Source of the DNA: a virus
Strand: one strand, 5' to 3'
DNA: 64,000 nucleotides
Virus record (IMG/VR): IMGVR_UViG_3300046804_004738
Location: 42,263 to 106,262 of that record
Under the pieces are notes generated by a model. That model worked only from the letters and a program-made list of their open reading frames with translations. It did not search any database and was not told the origin of the DNA. Within the stretch, counting starts at the first letter, position 1, and the number at the start of each line of letters is the position of its first letter. This document shows, piece after piece, positions 44,885-54,082 of the stretch. The position numbers and the translations under genes were made by a program.

Positions 44885-45837
44885 TGAAAATTATAAAAAT
44901 TGAAAATTTCTCGACAGAATACTTAAGTGTAGAATTCGTGTTGGGCAACGTTTGTAACTATAAATGTCATTATTGCTTTCCAGGATGCAATGAAGGGACA
45001 CACAGATGGCCTGATCACGATGTCATATTAAAAAATATGCAATCTCTTTTTTCTTATTATAGAAATAAAGGAAAAACTTTTATTGACCTAAAAATTATTG
45101 GTGGCGAAACAACTCTTTGGCCTTACTTAGAAGAATTTGTCAATGATATAAAATTAAAATCTAACGTGTTCGTAAGAATCAGCACAAATGCAAGTAGAAC
45201 GATTAACTATTGGGAAGACAAATCGCACCTTTTTGATGAAATTACAATAAGTGTACACAATGAATTTGCAAATTTAGATCATATTATAAAAGTAGCAAAT
45301 CTTATTCATCAAAAACAGCAGAGTAATTTATATGTTTATGTTTTAATGGATCCCTTTAACTGGCAAAAATCTAAAGATTGTTTTACATATTTGCTAGAAA
45401 ATAGTCACGGATGGTTTTTATCTACGCAGCCTGTCTTGTTTGACAATAGCACTATATATTCTGACGAACAATTAGAATACTTAAAAACTATTAAAAAGAG
45501 ACAAAGTAAAGATGTCAAAAAAATAAAACCAAATCTTACTGTGATGTTTATGGAAGATGGAACTGTAGAGCCTTATGATTACAAAAAAATAGTTTTAAAC
45601 AACGCAAATAATTTTTATGGTTATAAATGTAATCTTGGTATTGATAGACTTTATATAAACATAGAAGGTGATATACAAGGAGCATGCGGAGAAAAGGTAT
45701 TTAATGGAATTCTAAATGTTAAAGATGAAGAATTTGAAGAAAAAATAAAATCATTAGGCGAGCTAGAACCTGTTATATGCACCAAAAATATCTGTGGTTG
45801 CGGGGCAGAAATAATTTTAAACAAAGAACTTAAATGA
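44884..45837 (+). CDS. Radical SAM protein 3 (SPASM-like C-terminus)
   Basis: 317 residues. VLGNVCNYKCHYCFPGCNEG (CxxxCxxC), IIGGETTLWPYL (GGET), VRISTNASRTI. C-terminal cysteines YKCNLGIDRL, GACGEKV, ICTKNICGCGAE form a SPASM-like set. Start overlaps the previous stop (TGATG). Substrate unknown. Confidence 0.88.
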   Translation: MKIIKIENFSTEYLSVEFVLGNVCNYKCHYCFPGCNEGTHRWPDHDVILKNMQSLFSYYRNKGKTFIDLKIIGGETTLWPYLEEFVNDIKLKSNVFVRISTNASRTINYWEDKSHLFDEITISVHNEFANLDHIIKVANLIHQKQQSNLYVYVLMDPFNWQKSKDCFTYLLENSHGWFLSTQPVLFDNSTIYSDEQLEYLKTIKKRQSKDVKKIKPNLTVMFMEDGTVEPYDYKKIVLNNANNFYGYKCNLGIDRLYINIEGDIQGACGEKVFNGILNVKDEEFEEKIKSLGELEPVICTKNICGCGAEIILNKELK

Positions 45838-46430
45838 AAATTGACACAGAACATTTACATCATTGGATGCAAGCTATACGTATGAGTTCGAATCCAATGC
45901 GAACAATGGATGCTTTTTGGAGAGGTCAAGTTAAAAGTAAAGAATGGTTGTTAAATCAATTAATTTCTCATATTTATGCTCCTGCTTCTATTGAAATACA
46001 TGGTGGGTGGGTAGGAGTTTTGGCAAGTATGTTTTTTCAAGATGAAAGATACAGTATAGAAAAAATAATCAGTGTGGACATTGATTCAACCTGTAAATCT
46101 ATTGCGGAAGAAATGAACCGAATAGAACACTCTGCGGGAATTTTTCAATCTATAACAGAGGATATGTGTAATAGATATCCTATTACAAATACTATTATTA
46201 ACACAAGTTGCGAACATATAGATCAAGAACAATATGATATTTGGCTTAGCCACATGTTTGATAATCAGTTATTGATTTTACAATCTAATAATTATAATAT
46301 ACCTGAACATATTAGAATCAGCAATAGTATTGATGAATTTGTAAAACAATCAAATCTTTCAACCGTACTGTATTCAGGTAAATTAGAATTGCCTCTTTAT
46401 GATAGATACATGGTTATAGGGTACAAATAA
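45834..46430 (+). CDS. Class I SAM methyltransferase-like protein of the island
   Basis: 198 residues. SIEIHGGWVGVLASMFFQDE is a degenerate motif I, KIISVDIDSTCKSIAEEMN the acidic motif, and TIINTSCEHIDQEQYDIWLS a conserved phage signature; LYDRYMVIGYK ends it. A known phage family. Its position among five radical SAM genes with overlapping starts suggests it methylates the same product. Acceptor unknown. Confidence 0.8.
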   Translation: MKIDTEHLHHWMQAIRMSSNPMRTMDAFWRGQVKSKEWLLNQLISHIYAPASIEIHGGWVGVLASMFFQDERYSIEKIISVDIDSTCKSIAEEMNRIEHSAGIFQSITEDMCNRYPITNTIINTSCEHIDQEQYDIWLSHMFDNQLLILQSNNYNIPEHIRISNSIDEFVKQSNLSTVLYSGKLELPLYDRYMVIGYK

Positions 46431-47530
46431 TGTTTAAATTTTCCGAATTAAAATCCATACACTTAGAAATAAGCACACGTTGCCAAGCAAGTTGTCCGAT
46501 GTGCCCTAGAAAATATCATGGAGGTGTTGAAAACAAAAATCTTAAAATAGCAGATTGGACATTTGAAGAATTTAAAAATATATTTACAGATGATCTCATT
46601 AAACAATTGGATATGATTTACTTTTGCGGCAATTTTGGTGATCCAATCATGAATGATGATTTAATTCCAATGTGTCAATATATAAAAGATAAAAAACCTA
46701 ATATGCAAGTTAGAATACATACTAATGGGGGCGCACGTTCCACTAAGTGGTGGGTCGATCTATATAATAGCTTAAATGAAAAACATTTAATTTATTATGG
46801 TATTGATGGACTTGAGGATACAAATCATATATATAGGATTGGGGTAAATTTTGAGTTGACCATTCGTAATGCGCAAGCGTTTATTGATGCAGGAGGCAAA
46901 GCTGAATGGGTTTTTATAAAATTTAAGCACAATGAACATCAAGCAGAAGTAGCTGAACAGCGTAGCAAAGAATTAGGTTTTGTAAGTTTTACTGTAAAAA
47001 ACACCACTAGATTTATAGGAGAAAAAAGATATAGTGTTGTTGATTCTAATGGAAATATTTTATACTACTTAGAACCACCAAACGACAATCAAGTTATATT
47101 AATATCACCAAACCAAATAAAAAGATCAGGCGAAATTGTGAAAAGTTCTAAAATAAGTTGTTATGCGCAGAATTTAAAAGAAATTTATATTGATGCTCAC
47201 AAAAATGTTTTTCCTTGTTGTTTTTTAGCGAGCGCACCTTATCATTATCAGAAAACAGAGGAACCCACTGATGAATTTAAAAAAATGATTTACAACTTTC
47301 ATCAAACAGTATTATCTCAATATCATAATTTAATTGATTCATTAGGAGGTATAGATAATATAAATGCCCTAAATAAATCAGTTAGGGATATAATTGATAG
47401 TAATGAATGGCAATCAATTTGGGATCATTATTGGAACGTAGAAAAATTATACACGTGCGCTAGAGTATGTGGTAAGACACGATTATCCAAACCAAAAGAT
47501 CAATTTGTTAAAAGAGTTCAAAATGACTAA
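46430..47530 (+). CDS. Radical SAM/SPASM protein 4
   Basis: 366 residues. LEISTRCQASCPMCPRKYHG has CxxxCxxC; FCGNFGDPIMND replaces the usual GGE with GDP, typical of some SPASM families; RIHTNGGARSTKWW follows. The C-terminal SPASM cysteines are ISCYAQNLKEIYIDAH, FPCCFLA and CARVCGKT. SPASM enzymes usually act on peptides, for example sactipeptide, PQQ or mycofactocin maturation. Overlaps both neighbours. Confidence 0.9.
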   Translation: MFKFSELKSIHLEISTRCQASCPMCPRKYHGGVENKNLKIADWTFEEFKNIFTDDLIKQLDMIYFCGNFGDPIMNDDLIPMCQYIKDKKPNMQVRIHTNGGARSTKWWVDLYNSLNEKHLIYYGIDGLEDTNHIYRIGVNFELTIRNAQAFIDAGGKAEWVFIKFKHNEHQAEVAEQRSKELGFVSFTVKNTTRFIGEKRYSVVDSNGNILYYLEPPNDNQVILISPNQIKRSGEIVKSSKISCYAQNLKEIYIDAHKNVFPCCFLASAPYHYQKTEEPTDEFKKMIYNFHQTVLSQYHNLIDSLGGIDNINALNKSVRDIIDSNEWQSIWDHYWNVEKLYTCARVCGKTRLSKPKDQFVKRVQND

Positions 47531-48599
47531 TTTTGATACTATTAAAAACAATGATTCACAATCATTCGTAATTACATGGGATTTAGGCAGACGTTGTAAT
47601 TTTGATTGTAGTTATTGTCCTGCACACAGACACGATAATTTTAGTGAACATGCCAGTTTTACAGAGTTAAGACACTCATGTGATTTTTTGTATGAGTATA
47701 TTACATTAATCTCACAGGTTAGGACCAATAAGTATTTTTATATAAGTTTTACTGGTGGTGAACCAACAGTAAATCCAAATTTCATAATGTTCGCTGAATA
47801 TTTAAAAAATGAATGGAAAAGCAAATTTTCTACTGATATAAAAATTAAACTAGATTTAACCTCAAATGGTGCTATGAGCGAAAAAACTGCCAATAGTATT
47901 ATCGAGAACTTTGACCACGTGACAATTAGTTATCATGCCGAGTCAAATGAAATCATAAAAAATAATGTATTAGATAGAATTTTTCAATTTCATAGTAGTC
48001 TCATTAATATGAAAATTAATGTAATGATGCATGCCAAACATTTTGATGAGTGTGTAAACATATGTAATATTTTAAAAGAAAAAAATATCAAATTTATACC
48101 TAGACCCATTGGAGAAGATCCTGATAGTATGCTCACCACGGCGCACAAATATTCTGAACAGCAAAAACAATGGTACAGTAATTTTTTTGAAACTCCAATT
48201 ACTCCTACATTAAGACCTTGTTGTGGTGGACGCAGTTTTACATTATGCAATAATGAAAAAACAGTAGAAACAAAAGTAATTGGATTTAGAAATTTTAAAA
48301 ATTGGTATTGTAGTGTCAATTGGCATTTTCTACATATTGAGCAACAAACAAATTTGATCTATCATCATCAAACATGTCAGGCTACTTTTGATAAAAAAAG
48401 AGGTAGTATTGGAACTCTAGCAAATTATGTAGACATTATAGAAAATTTAAAAAATACTATTAAAAATAAACAAATGCCTACAATAGTCTGTCCAAACAAT
48501 CTATGCGGATGCGGGTTGTGTGTACCAAAAAGTAAAGACAAACAAGAATATTTAAACACAATAAGTCAATTAATTAATTCTTCAATATTACAATCATGA
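47523..48599 (+). CDS. Radical SAM protein 5 of the island
   Basis: 358 residues from ATG 47523. WDLGRRCNFDCSYCPAHRHD (CxxxCxxC), ISFTGGEPTVNPNF (GGEP), DLTSNGAM. C-terminal cysteines RPCCGGRSFTLCN, QTCQATFD and NNLCGCGLCVP make a SPASM-like cluster. Overlaps the previous gene by 8 bases and the next by 4. Substrate unknown. Confidence 0.9.
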   Translation: MTNFDTIKNNDSQSFVITWDLGRRCNFDCSYCPAHRHDNFSEHASFTELRHSCDFLYEYITLISQVRTNKYFYISFTGGEPTVNPNFIMFAEYLKNEWKSKFSTDIKIKLDLTSNGAMSEKTANSIIENFDHVTISYHAESNEIIKNNVLDRIFQFHSSLINMKINVMMHAKHFDECVNICNILKEKNIKFIPRPIGEDPDSMLTTAHKYSEQQKQWYSNFFETPITPTLRPCCGGRSFTLCNNEKTVETKVIGFRNFKNWYCSVNWHFLHIEQQTNLIYHHQTCQATFDKKRGSIGTLANYVDIIENLKNTIKNKQMPTIVCPNNLCGCGLCVPKSKDKQEYLNTISQLINSSILQS

Positions 48600-49312
48600 A
48601 AATTAATGCCGAACAAATTATTAATGAAACACACGATGTTTTCACAAAAGCTGGATTCAAAGAAATACTTGAAAATAGTGTAACTATTTCTGAAAAAGAT
48701 TATTATGATTTGCACACTGATTTTTTAGTTCCAACATCAATTACAATTGATATTGACCTGTTCAAAATACAAATACAAAAATTTAAATTTCATCAGTGGG
48801 GTAAAAATCACACACATTTACCTAGATATGGATTAGCGTTAGTAAATCAAACCGGTGAGTTAATTGAAGATGATCCAATAAATGGTAGTCTAATGACATT
48901 TAATAAAAACAATCCTAATAATCCTGTTATTGAAACTGATTGTGTAAAGCCTACGCAAGTAATGAATATATCATCTCTTGAACCACTAAGAATATTTGAC
49001 GATCATTGGACAAGAAGTAATGTGCTTAAATGGGATAATGGTGCTATGTTTTTACCTCACATTGATACTGTCGTACCAAGTATGTGGCTACGGTTATGGA
49101 TGAGTACTGAGGGTCTAGTAGTTAGATACTATGATGAGATTTCACAAGAATTAAAAGAAATTGAATATCAACCCGGCAGAGTTTATCTTATAGATACCTC
49201 AAGAATTCACGATGCATATACAACAAATAATGATGTCTATCAATTGTTTTTGAGTGTTTTTACGACCGCATCTCATTTAATTTCTTCTGTAATTCTTCCC
49301 AAGCAAGTTTAA
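48596..49312 (+). CDS. 2-oxoglutarate/Fe(II) oxygenase-like protein
   Basis: 238 residues. FLPHIDTVVPSMWLRLWMS supplies the HxD iron ligands and YQPGRVYLIDTSRIHDAYTT the distal His, the layout of aspartyl/asparaginyl hydroxylase-like enzymes. It would hydroxylate a protein side chain or small molecule. Last gene of the + strand cluster; its 3' end overlaps the convergent 49260 gene by 53 bases. Confidence 0.8.
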   Translation: MKINAEQIINETHDVFTKAGFKEILENSVTISEKDYYDLHTDFLVPTSITIDIDLFKIQIQKFKFHQWGKNHTHLPRYGLALVNQTGELIEDDPINGSLMTFNKNNPNNPVIETDCVKPTQVMNISSLEPLRIFDDHWTRSNVLKWDNGAMFLPHIDTVVPSMWLRLWMSTEGLVVRYYDEISQELKEIEYQPGRVYLIDTSRIHDAYTTNNDVYQLFLSVFTTASHLISSVILPKQV

Positions 49313-50111
49313 CTTTATCTTCTCTATACACAGTTTTATCTTCAATTCCCAATTTAGCGAAGGCATCATAACGTTGCTGACAATTAAAACAAGTTCCACA
49401 ATGTATATGATCTTCTCTTATAGAATTAGTCACACATGAATGAGTTTTATGTGCTAAATCTAAATATCCTAATTGAGTATATAAATCAATAACCTCACTC
49501 TTATTAAGAGTATCAAAAGGTCGTAACGTTACTTTTTGATTAAAACCCGATCTCAACATTGGATAAACCACACCCGGTATTTCTAAATCTTTTATGTATT
49601 CTGTAAATGTACCTGTTGGTAAATGAAATTCTTCAATAACATCTCTATACTTTTCATAATTGCTGTAGCACTTTGCTACTATACTCTCATGCGTTGAATT
49701 TTTATCCTCTTTAAATTCTGCTACATTGAAAAACAATTTAGTAAAACCCCACATTGTAAATTCAATGTTGTGTAAATTTTTCATATACTCAAATACTTGA
49801 TAACTCCATGCCTGAATATCTTTTTTATGTAGTTCAATATCGACAGGAATATAATGCACTGGCTGGCCCAAAATTTCGCTTGCATTATCAACATTTATTT
49901 TCACATTTTTATTTGCTTCTGGATTGCTGACAGTAAACATATCATCAGAATATAATAACACAACATTTTCTGATCCGTATTTGTTTAGTGCGATTTTTGC
50001 AATTAATGTAGATTCAAGACCCCCACTTATTGCTACGCCCGCTTTACCCCATGTTAAATTTGGAAAATGCTCATCAATATTATATTCAGTGTTCGTTGGC
50101 TTAAGTATCAT
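49260..50111 (-). CDS. Second QueC-like/asparagine-synthase-like PP-loop ATPase
   Basis: 283 residues. KAGVAISGGLESTLIAKIAL is a PP-loop, VVLLYSDDMFTV a strand 2 motif, and the C-terminus HSCVTNSIREDHIHCGTCFN then CQQRYDAF is a QueC-like zinc site. Distinct from the 32762 protein but of the same family. Adenylates a carboxylate or similar group; in this neighbourhood it may activate the product of the radical SAM block. Converges on the oxygenase gene and overlaps it. Confidence 0.75.
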   Translation of the reverse strand: MILKPTNTEYNIDEHFPNLTWGKAGVAISGGLESTLIAKIALNKYGSENVVLLYSDDMFTVSNPEANKNVKINVDNASEILGQPVHYIPVDIELHKKDIQAWSYQVFEYMKNLHNIEFTMWGFTKLFFNVAEFKEDKNSTHESIVAKCYSNYEKYRDVIEEFHLPTGTFTEYIKDLEIPGVVYPMLRSGFNQKVTLRPFDTLNKSEVIDLYTQLGYLDLAHKTHSCVTNSIREDHIHCGTCFNCQQRYDAFAKLGIEDKTVYREDKVKLAWEELQKKLNEMRS

Positions 50112-50836
50112 TTTTTAAAAACCTTTTCTAATATGTAGCCTAGCACATCATATTTATGGAATCGCACATTGCCGGGATATCTATGATGATTTTCATGATA
50201 TGCTTCTCCCCCTATAAAAAAATTTACTAGAAATTTATTAGAAGGAATATCACGACTCCAATCATGAGTCCATGTATTAATAAAGCCCTCAAAGTGAAAC
50301 ACTATGGCAATAGGTGCCCAAAAAATTGCCAACGCTAAATTAAAAGGCAATATAAACAATGAACCAATAATTATAGGCAAGTAAATCCAATAATAATAAC
50401 GATGAAATAATACATGATAAGTTCGTAATAAACTTCCTGCAAATCTAGGGTCTATTTTGCTAAAGCTATATCCAAATAATTGAACGTACCATGTACCCAT
50501 TAATTTTGGGCTATGAGGATCTTTATCTGTTCCTTGATATTTGTGATGTTGTCGATGAGTTGCAGTCCAACTTAATGCACTGCCTTGCATACTAAATCCT
50601 GCAATAAAGCACCCTACTATTTCTAACCATTTTGGAACCTTAACCGCTTGATGTGAAACTATCCTATGATAAAATGTGCTTATTCCTAAAACAGCAACAA
50701 TATAGTGTACACCTAAAGCAATTATTAACATTTGCCATTGTAACGTTGCAATTAAATAAAATAATGCAACATGTCCTAAGACTATCCAAAAGTATCCATA
50801 CAATCTACTTAAATTTACTTCTTCAAATTTTTTCAT
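50108..50836 (-). CDS. Membrane fatty-acid desaturase 1
   Basis: 242 residues, four to five hydrophobic spans. The histidine boxes of acyl desaturases are present: FYHRIVSHQ, TATHRQHHKYQGTDKD and YHENHHRYPGN. These eight or more His bind the diiron centre that inserts a cis double bond in an acyl chain, in the inner membrane. Overlaps the second desaturase and the PP-loop gene. Confidence 0.92.
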   Translation of the reverse strand: MKKFEEVNLSRLYGYFWIVLGHVALFYLIATLQWQMLIIALGVHYIVAVLGISTFYHRIVSHQAVKVPKWLEIVGCFIAGFSMQGSALSWTATHRQHHKYQGTDKDPHSPKLMGTWYVQLFGYSFSKIDPRFAGSLLRTYHVLFHRYYYWIYLPIIIGSLFILPFNLALAIFWAPIAIVFHFEGFINTWTHDWSRDIPSNKFLVNFFIGGEAYHENHHRYPGNVRFHKYDVLGYILEKVFKK

Positions 50837-51557
50837 TTGTCCAACCTAATTTAGTTATTAAATATCCTGCAGGATCGTATTTCGTGTAATTTAATTTTGG
50901 ACATGAATGGTGATTTGCATGGTATATACCATCTGAGAATATTAAAGGCCAATAAAATTTAGAAATATTTCTTGCTTGTCCGTTTTTGTGACTGACTACA
51001 TTAACAAAATAATTTGTATTAAAAATCATAAATCCTACAGGGATAGCCCACAATGTCATAAACCAAACGAATGGTAATAACAAAAATAATGTTAAATTCC
51101 CTAATGCAATAAAATAAATTTCGTACTTACTTAAAAATAAAAAATAATTATCTCTTAGTCTATCTAAACCTCTTTTTAATTGTGCCTCATGAAAACGAGC
51201 CAAAAACACAATGTAAAACCATGATTTGTATTTTGGGCTATGTGGGTCCCTTTCCGTATCCGCATAATGATGGTGTGTTCTATGCCATGCAGCCCATGAT
51301 ATTGGGGTACCAATCAGTGCTAATACGCTAATAGTTGCCAATACATTCTGTACCAATTTAGGTGGATTCCATAGATTGTGACTAGCCCAACGATGACAAA
51401 ACAAACTTTGCACTACATCAATCATAAACCAGTAGCATATATAACCTATTATTAATTGATACCAAATTGCATTAAAGATCCAAACTGGAAACAACAATAT
51501 GTATGTTATAAGTAAAAACGTCGATATGTACTTAGGCGTCATAATTTGAGAAATCAT
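50823..51557 (-). CDS. Membrane fatty-acid desaturase 2
   Basis: 244 residues. Histidine boxes: LFCHRWASHN, AAWHRTHHHYADTERD, YHANHHSCPKLNY. Hydrophobic spans such as FLLITYILLFPVWIF and ALGNLTLFLLLPFVWF. Divergent from desaturase 1, so the three copies are not recent duplicates. Region or substrate specificity cannot be inferred. Confidence 0.92.
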   Translation of the reverse strand: MISQIMTPKYISTFLLITYILLFPVWIFNAIWYQLIIGYICYWFMIDVVQSLFCHRWASHNLWNPPKLVQNVLATISVLALIGTPISWAAWHRTHHHYADTERDPHSPKYKSWFYIVFLARFHEAQLKRGLDRLRDNYFLFLSKYEIYFIALGNLTLFLLLPFVWFMTLWAIPVGFMIFNTNYFVNVVSHKNGQARNISKFYWPLIFSDGIYHANHHSCPKLNYTKYDPAGYLITKLGWTNEKI

Positions 51558-52312
51558 TTTTTAATTAACCAAATAATAACTGCAGGTAAGTCCCATTCAT
51601 ACCATTTTTCCCAATTACTCCAGTTGTATGGTTTAGCATGATGATTATTGTGCCAACCTTCACCTAAAGCTAAAATATTTGCAATCCAACTATTTCTGCT
51701 TTCATCATGTTTTAGATCATACGTTTTATATCCATGCCTATGAGCAATTACAATTATAGAGCTGGTAGAATGCAAAACTATACATGCAGGAATACTATAT
51801 ACGAATATAACCAGCCATGGATTTATAAAAAATAGAATAGCACAGTACAACAAGATAATTTGAAGATAATAATTGTGTAAAAACTTTTGAAATTTATCTT
51901 TTCGTAAATCTCTAACAAGCTTCAAATCTAATTTTACTAAATTCCATAATCCAAACCATGCTCTAAAGTTTCCTAACAAATGAGGACTGTGTGGATCACC
52001 TAATTTTTCACAGCTACGATGGTGTTGTCTATGAACGGCGACCCAAGCTAGAGGACTTCCTATTGTAGTGATTACACCTATTATACTTAATGTTTTTTCC
52101 CAAAATTTTGATGTTCGGAAACTTTTATGAGATAGATATCTGTGATATCCAACTCCTATGCCCATAGGACCAATTATAAGCCAAGTTATTAGGGAAATTA
52201 ATAAGTAAATGTATTGTCCTGTTATCAATACGTAGGAAAACCCAACCATTAACAATAAATGATTTATTAGTTGCATCCCTCTTACTAATTGATTGTGTGT
52301 TATTTTATACAT
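51554..52312 (-). CDS. Membrane fatty-acid desaturase 3
   Basis: 252 residues. Histidine boxes: VGYHRYLSHKSFR, VAVHRQHHRSCEKLGD, GWHNNHHAKPYNW. Closest in style to acyl-CoA/lipid delta-9 type enzymes. Its ATG is contiguous with the stop of the 52313 gene, and its stop overlaps desaturase 2, forming one four-gene unit. Confidence 0.92.
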   Translation of the reverse strand: MYKITHNQLVRGMQLINHLLLMVGFSYVLITGQYIYLLISLITWLIIGPMGIGVGYHRYLSHKSFRTSKFWEKTLSIIGVITTIGSPLAWVAVHRQHHRSCEKLGDPHSPHLLGNFRAWFGLWNLVKLDLKLVRDLRKDKFQKFLHNYYLQIILLYCAILFFINPWLVIFVYSIPACIVLHSTSSIIVIAHRHGYKTYDLKHDESRNSWIANILALGEGWHNNHHAKPYNWSNWEKWYEWDLPAVIIWLIKK

Positions 52313-52933
52313 TTACATTCCAGGATCTAACATTTTCCATTCTTCATGATTTATTAACTTTGGATTCCATTGTTTAAAACTATTAGGAACTACCTCATAG
52401 TACAAATAATTTTGCCAACATTTTTGCACTTCAAACGGACAAGTTTGAATATAATTCTCTCCTATTTTCCATTCGGGTGCAACTGATGAAATTGCTTCAC
52501 TAAATATTTTCCAGTAACCTTTTGTCTGTTTTTTTTCTCTATTTTGCATTGCTATAATATAGCAGTCAAAATTGTTAATTTCAATTAACGGTTTTACTAA
52601 ATGTTCATTGTATAATGTTGGAACCAAAATATACCCTTTACGAGAATTTTGTCTAAATTTGGGAAACAAATATTCTCTATGTAAATGTCTAGCAACATTT
52701 TTAGGGTACCTGCCGTCATTAAAAATGCCCCCCATTCCAACAGGCTCATGGGTTTCCTTTGTAAAAACTACTGCAAAGCCTTTATGATTTTCTATCTTTA
52801 AATTTTCACGGGTGTATAAATGTTTCAACCAATTATCTTCTAATAAACATATTTCACGAATTTCTTCAAATTCTTTACAAGGTTCTGTATAAATTCTATG
52901 ATAAAAGTCAGCTACATTAGACGTTGATAACAT
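52313..52933 (-). CDS. GNAT-like or unknown protein upstream of the desaturases
   Basis: 206 residues. FAVVFTKETHEPVGMGGIFN, NVARHLHREYLFPKFRQNSR, KGYILVPTLYNEHLVKPLIE and CYIIAMQNREKKQTKG have the rough secondary-structure order of a GNAT acyltransferase, but the acetyl-CoA loop is not clear. First gene of the desaturase operon, so an acyl-transfer role is plausible. TATAAATA-like motifs lie just upstream on both strands. Confidence 0.6.
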   Translation of the reverse strand: MLSTSNVADFYHRIYTEPCKEFEEIREICLLEDNWLKHLYTRENLKIENHKGFAVVFTKETHEPVGMGGIFNDGRYPKNVARHLHREYLFPKFRQNSRKGYILVPTLYNEHLVKPLIEINNFDCYIIAMQNREKKQTKGYWKIFSEAISSVAPEWKIGENYIQTCPFEVQKCWQNYLYYEVVPNSFKQWNPKLINHEEWKMLDPGM

Positions 52934-52964
52934 ATTTATATTTATTATGTCTTATTTTTACCAA

Positions 52965-52972
52965 ATAAATAT
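52965..52972 (+). promoter_or_regulatory. Late-promoter-like ATAAATAT
   Basis: ATAAATAT lies 19 bases before the + strand ATG 52992; the divergent gap also holds AT-rich TATAAATA copies facing the desaturase operon. Confidence 0.4.
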
Positions 52973-52991
52973 AAGATACACTTAAATAACC

Positions 52992-53510
52992 ATGCTCAAA
53001 GAAAAATTTATAGATAATCTAATTAACAATTGGCAAATTATATTAGATGAATACAATCAAGTTAAAAAAACAATTCCATTGTATGATTTTGATGAAAAAC
53101 CTAAATATACCCCTGATTGGCGGGCTATCACACTTTGGTGGAATTATAAATCATTACCTCCTTTTCAAAAACAACTGCCTAAAACTACTGAATTAGTAAG
53201 AAATGGACCCAGTCATCGTGCTACAGGATGGTTAATTTTAAATCCACATTCAAGAACTCCTGAACACAATCATTATGATTGGGGACATAAAATTATTGTT
53301 CATATTCCAACATATATACCTGAAGGTGATGTAGGTTTTCATGTAGGGGGCAAATTATATCGTTGGAAAATGGGAGAAGTCTTTGCGTTTGATTGTTACA
53401 AAAATCACTATGGGTATAACAATACAAATGAAGCTAGATCAATAATGGTAATGGACTTTGAGTACGACGAATGGATTGATGTACTGAGACCTTATATGCG
53501 CACAGAATAA
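52992..53510 (+). CDS. Aspartyl/asparaginyl beta-hydroxylase-like protein
   Basis: 172 residues. GWLILNPHSRTPEHNHYDWG, then HKIIVHIPTYIPEGDVGFHV, GGKLYRWKMGEVFAFDCYKN and HYGYNNTNEARSIMVMDF match the jelly-roll fold of 2OG-dependent aspartyl beta-hydroxylases (GEVFAFD-x-x-x-x-H core). It would hydroxylate Asp/Asn residues, substrate unknown. Overlaps the next gene by one base. Confidence 0.85.
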   Translation: MLKEKFIDNLINNWQIILDEYNQVKKTIPLYDFDEKPKYTPDWRAITLWWNYKSLPPFQKQLPKTTELVRNGPSHRATGWLILNPHSRTPEHNHYDWGHKIIVHIPTYIPEGDVGFHVGGKLYRWKMGEVFAFDCYKNHYGYNNTNEARSIMVMDFEYDEWIDVLRPYMRTE

Positions 53511-54082
53511 TGAAGTTTATAGAAAAAATCAATTTTACTGCTAATCACGATCAAATGGTTAAAGATTTAAATTTATTTTTAACTAGAAATCCTTGGCCAG
53601 ATAGTACATTTATGCTAAATGATAAAAAGTATCATGCGAATCAATTAGGTCTTACCTATAGAGTGAATGCAGATTATCCTTTGGGTGATGCTGGTGGTAG
53701 TCTTTACGATCCTACAACAAATTCATTTATTAGCAGTGAAACAGATTTTACTGAATGGACGGATGTTGAACATTATACTAAAAGTATAATAGAACAATTT
53801 AGTAGTTTTGTAGGTTCAAAATTTGGTAGAATTCGTTATATGCGATTAATGCCTAAAACAGGATTAACTGTACATGCTGATTTTGAATTTAGATATCATT
53901 ATGTAATGCAAACAAATAAACATGCATACTTTGGTGAATCAGTAAATGAAAGCGAATTATCAGCTAAATGTTATCACATACCAGCAGACGGATTTTTTTA
54001 TAGGATAGACACAACAAGAGAGCATTTTGTATACAATGGTGGTTGGGAACCACGTATACATTTAGTTATTTGTTCGGCTTAG
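53510..54082 (+). CDS. Second aspartyl-hydroxylase-like/2OG oxygenase
   Basis: 190 residues. YMRLMPKTGLTVHADFEFRY has the HxD ligands, YHIPADGFFYRIDTTREHFV the conserved ADG-x-F-x-x-D-T-x-x-x-H motif of the family, and WEPRIHLVICSA the C-terminal Arg that binds 2OG. Coupled to the previous gene, so the two may act on one target. Its end overlaps the convergent iscU gene by 21 bases. Confidence 0.82.
   Translation: MKFIEKINFTANHDQMVKDLNLFLTRNPWPDSTFMLNDKKYHANQLGLTYRVNADYPLGDAGGSLYDPTTNSFISSETDFTEWTDVEHYTKSIIEQFSSFVGSKFGRIRYMRLMPKTGLTVHADFEFRYHYVMQTNKHAYFGESVNESELSAKCYHIPADGFFYRIDTTREHFVYNGGWEPRIHLVICSA

Noticed and set aside
34939-47530. A PqqE partner for pqqA among the radical SAM genes
   Set aside because: None has the PqqE-type CPLxCxYC motif and context; all are better described as other radical SAM families.
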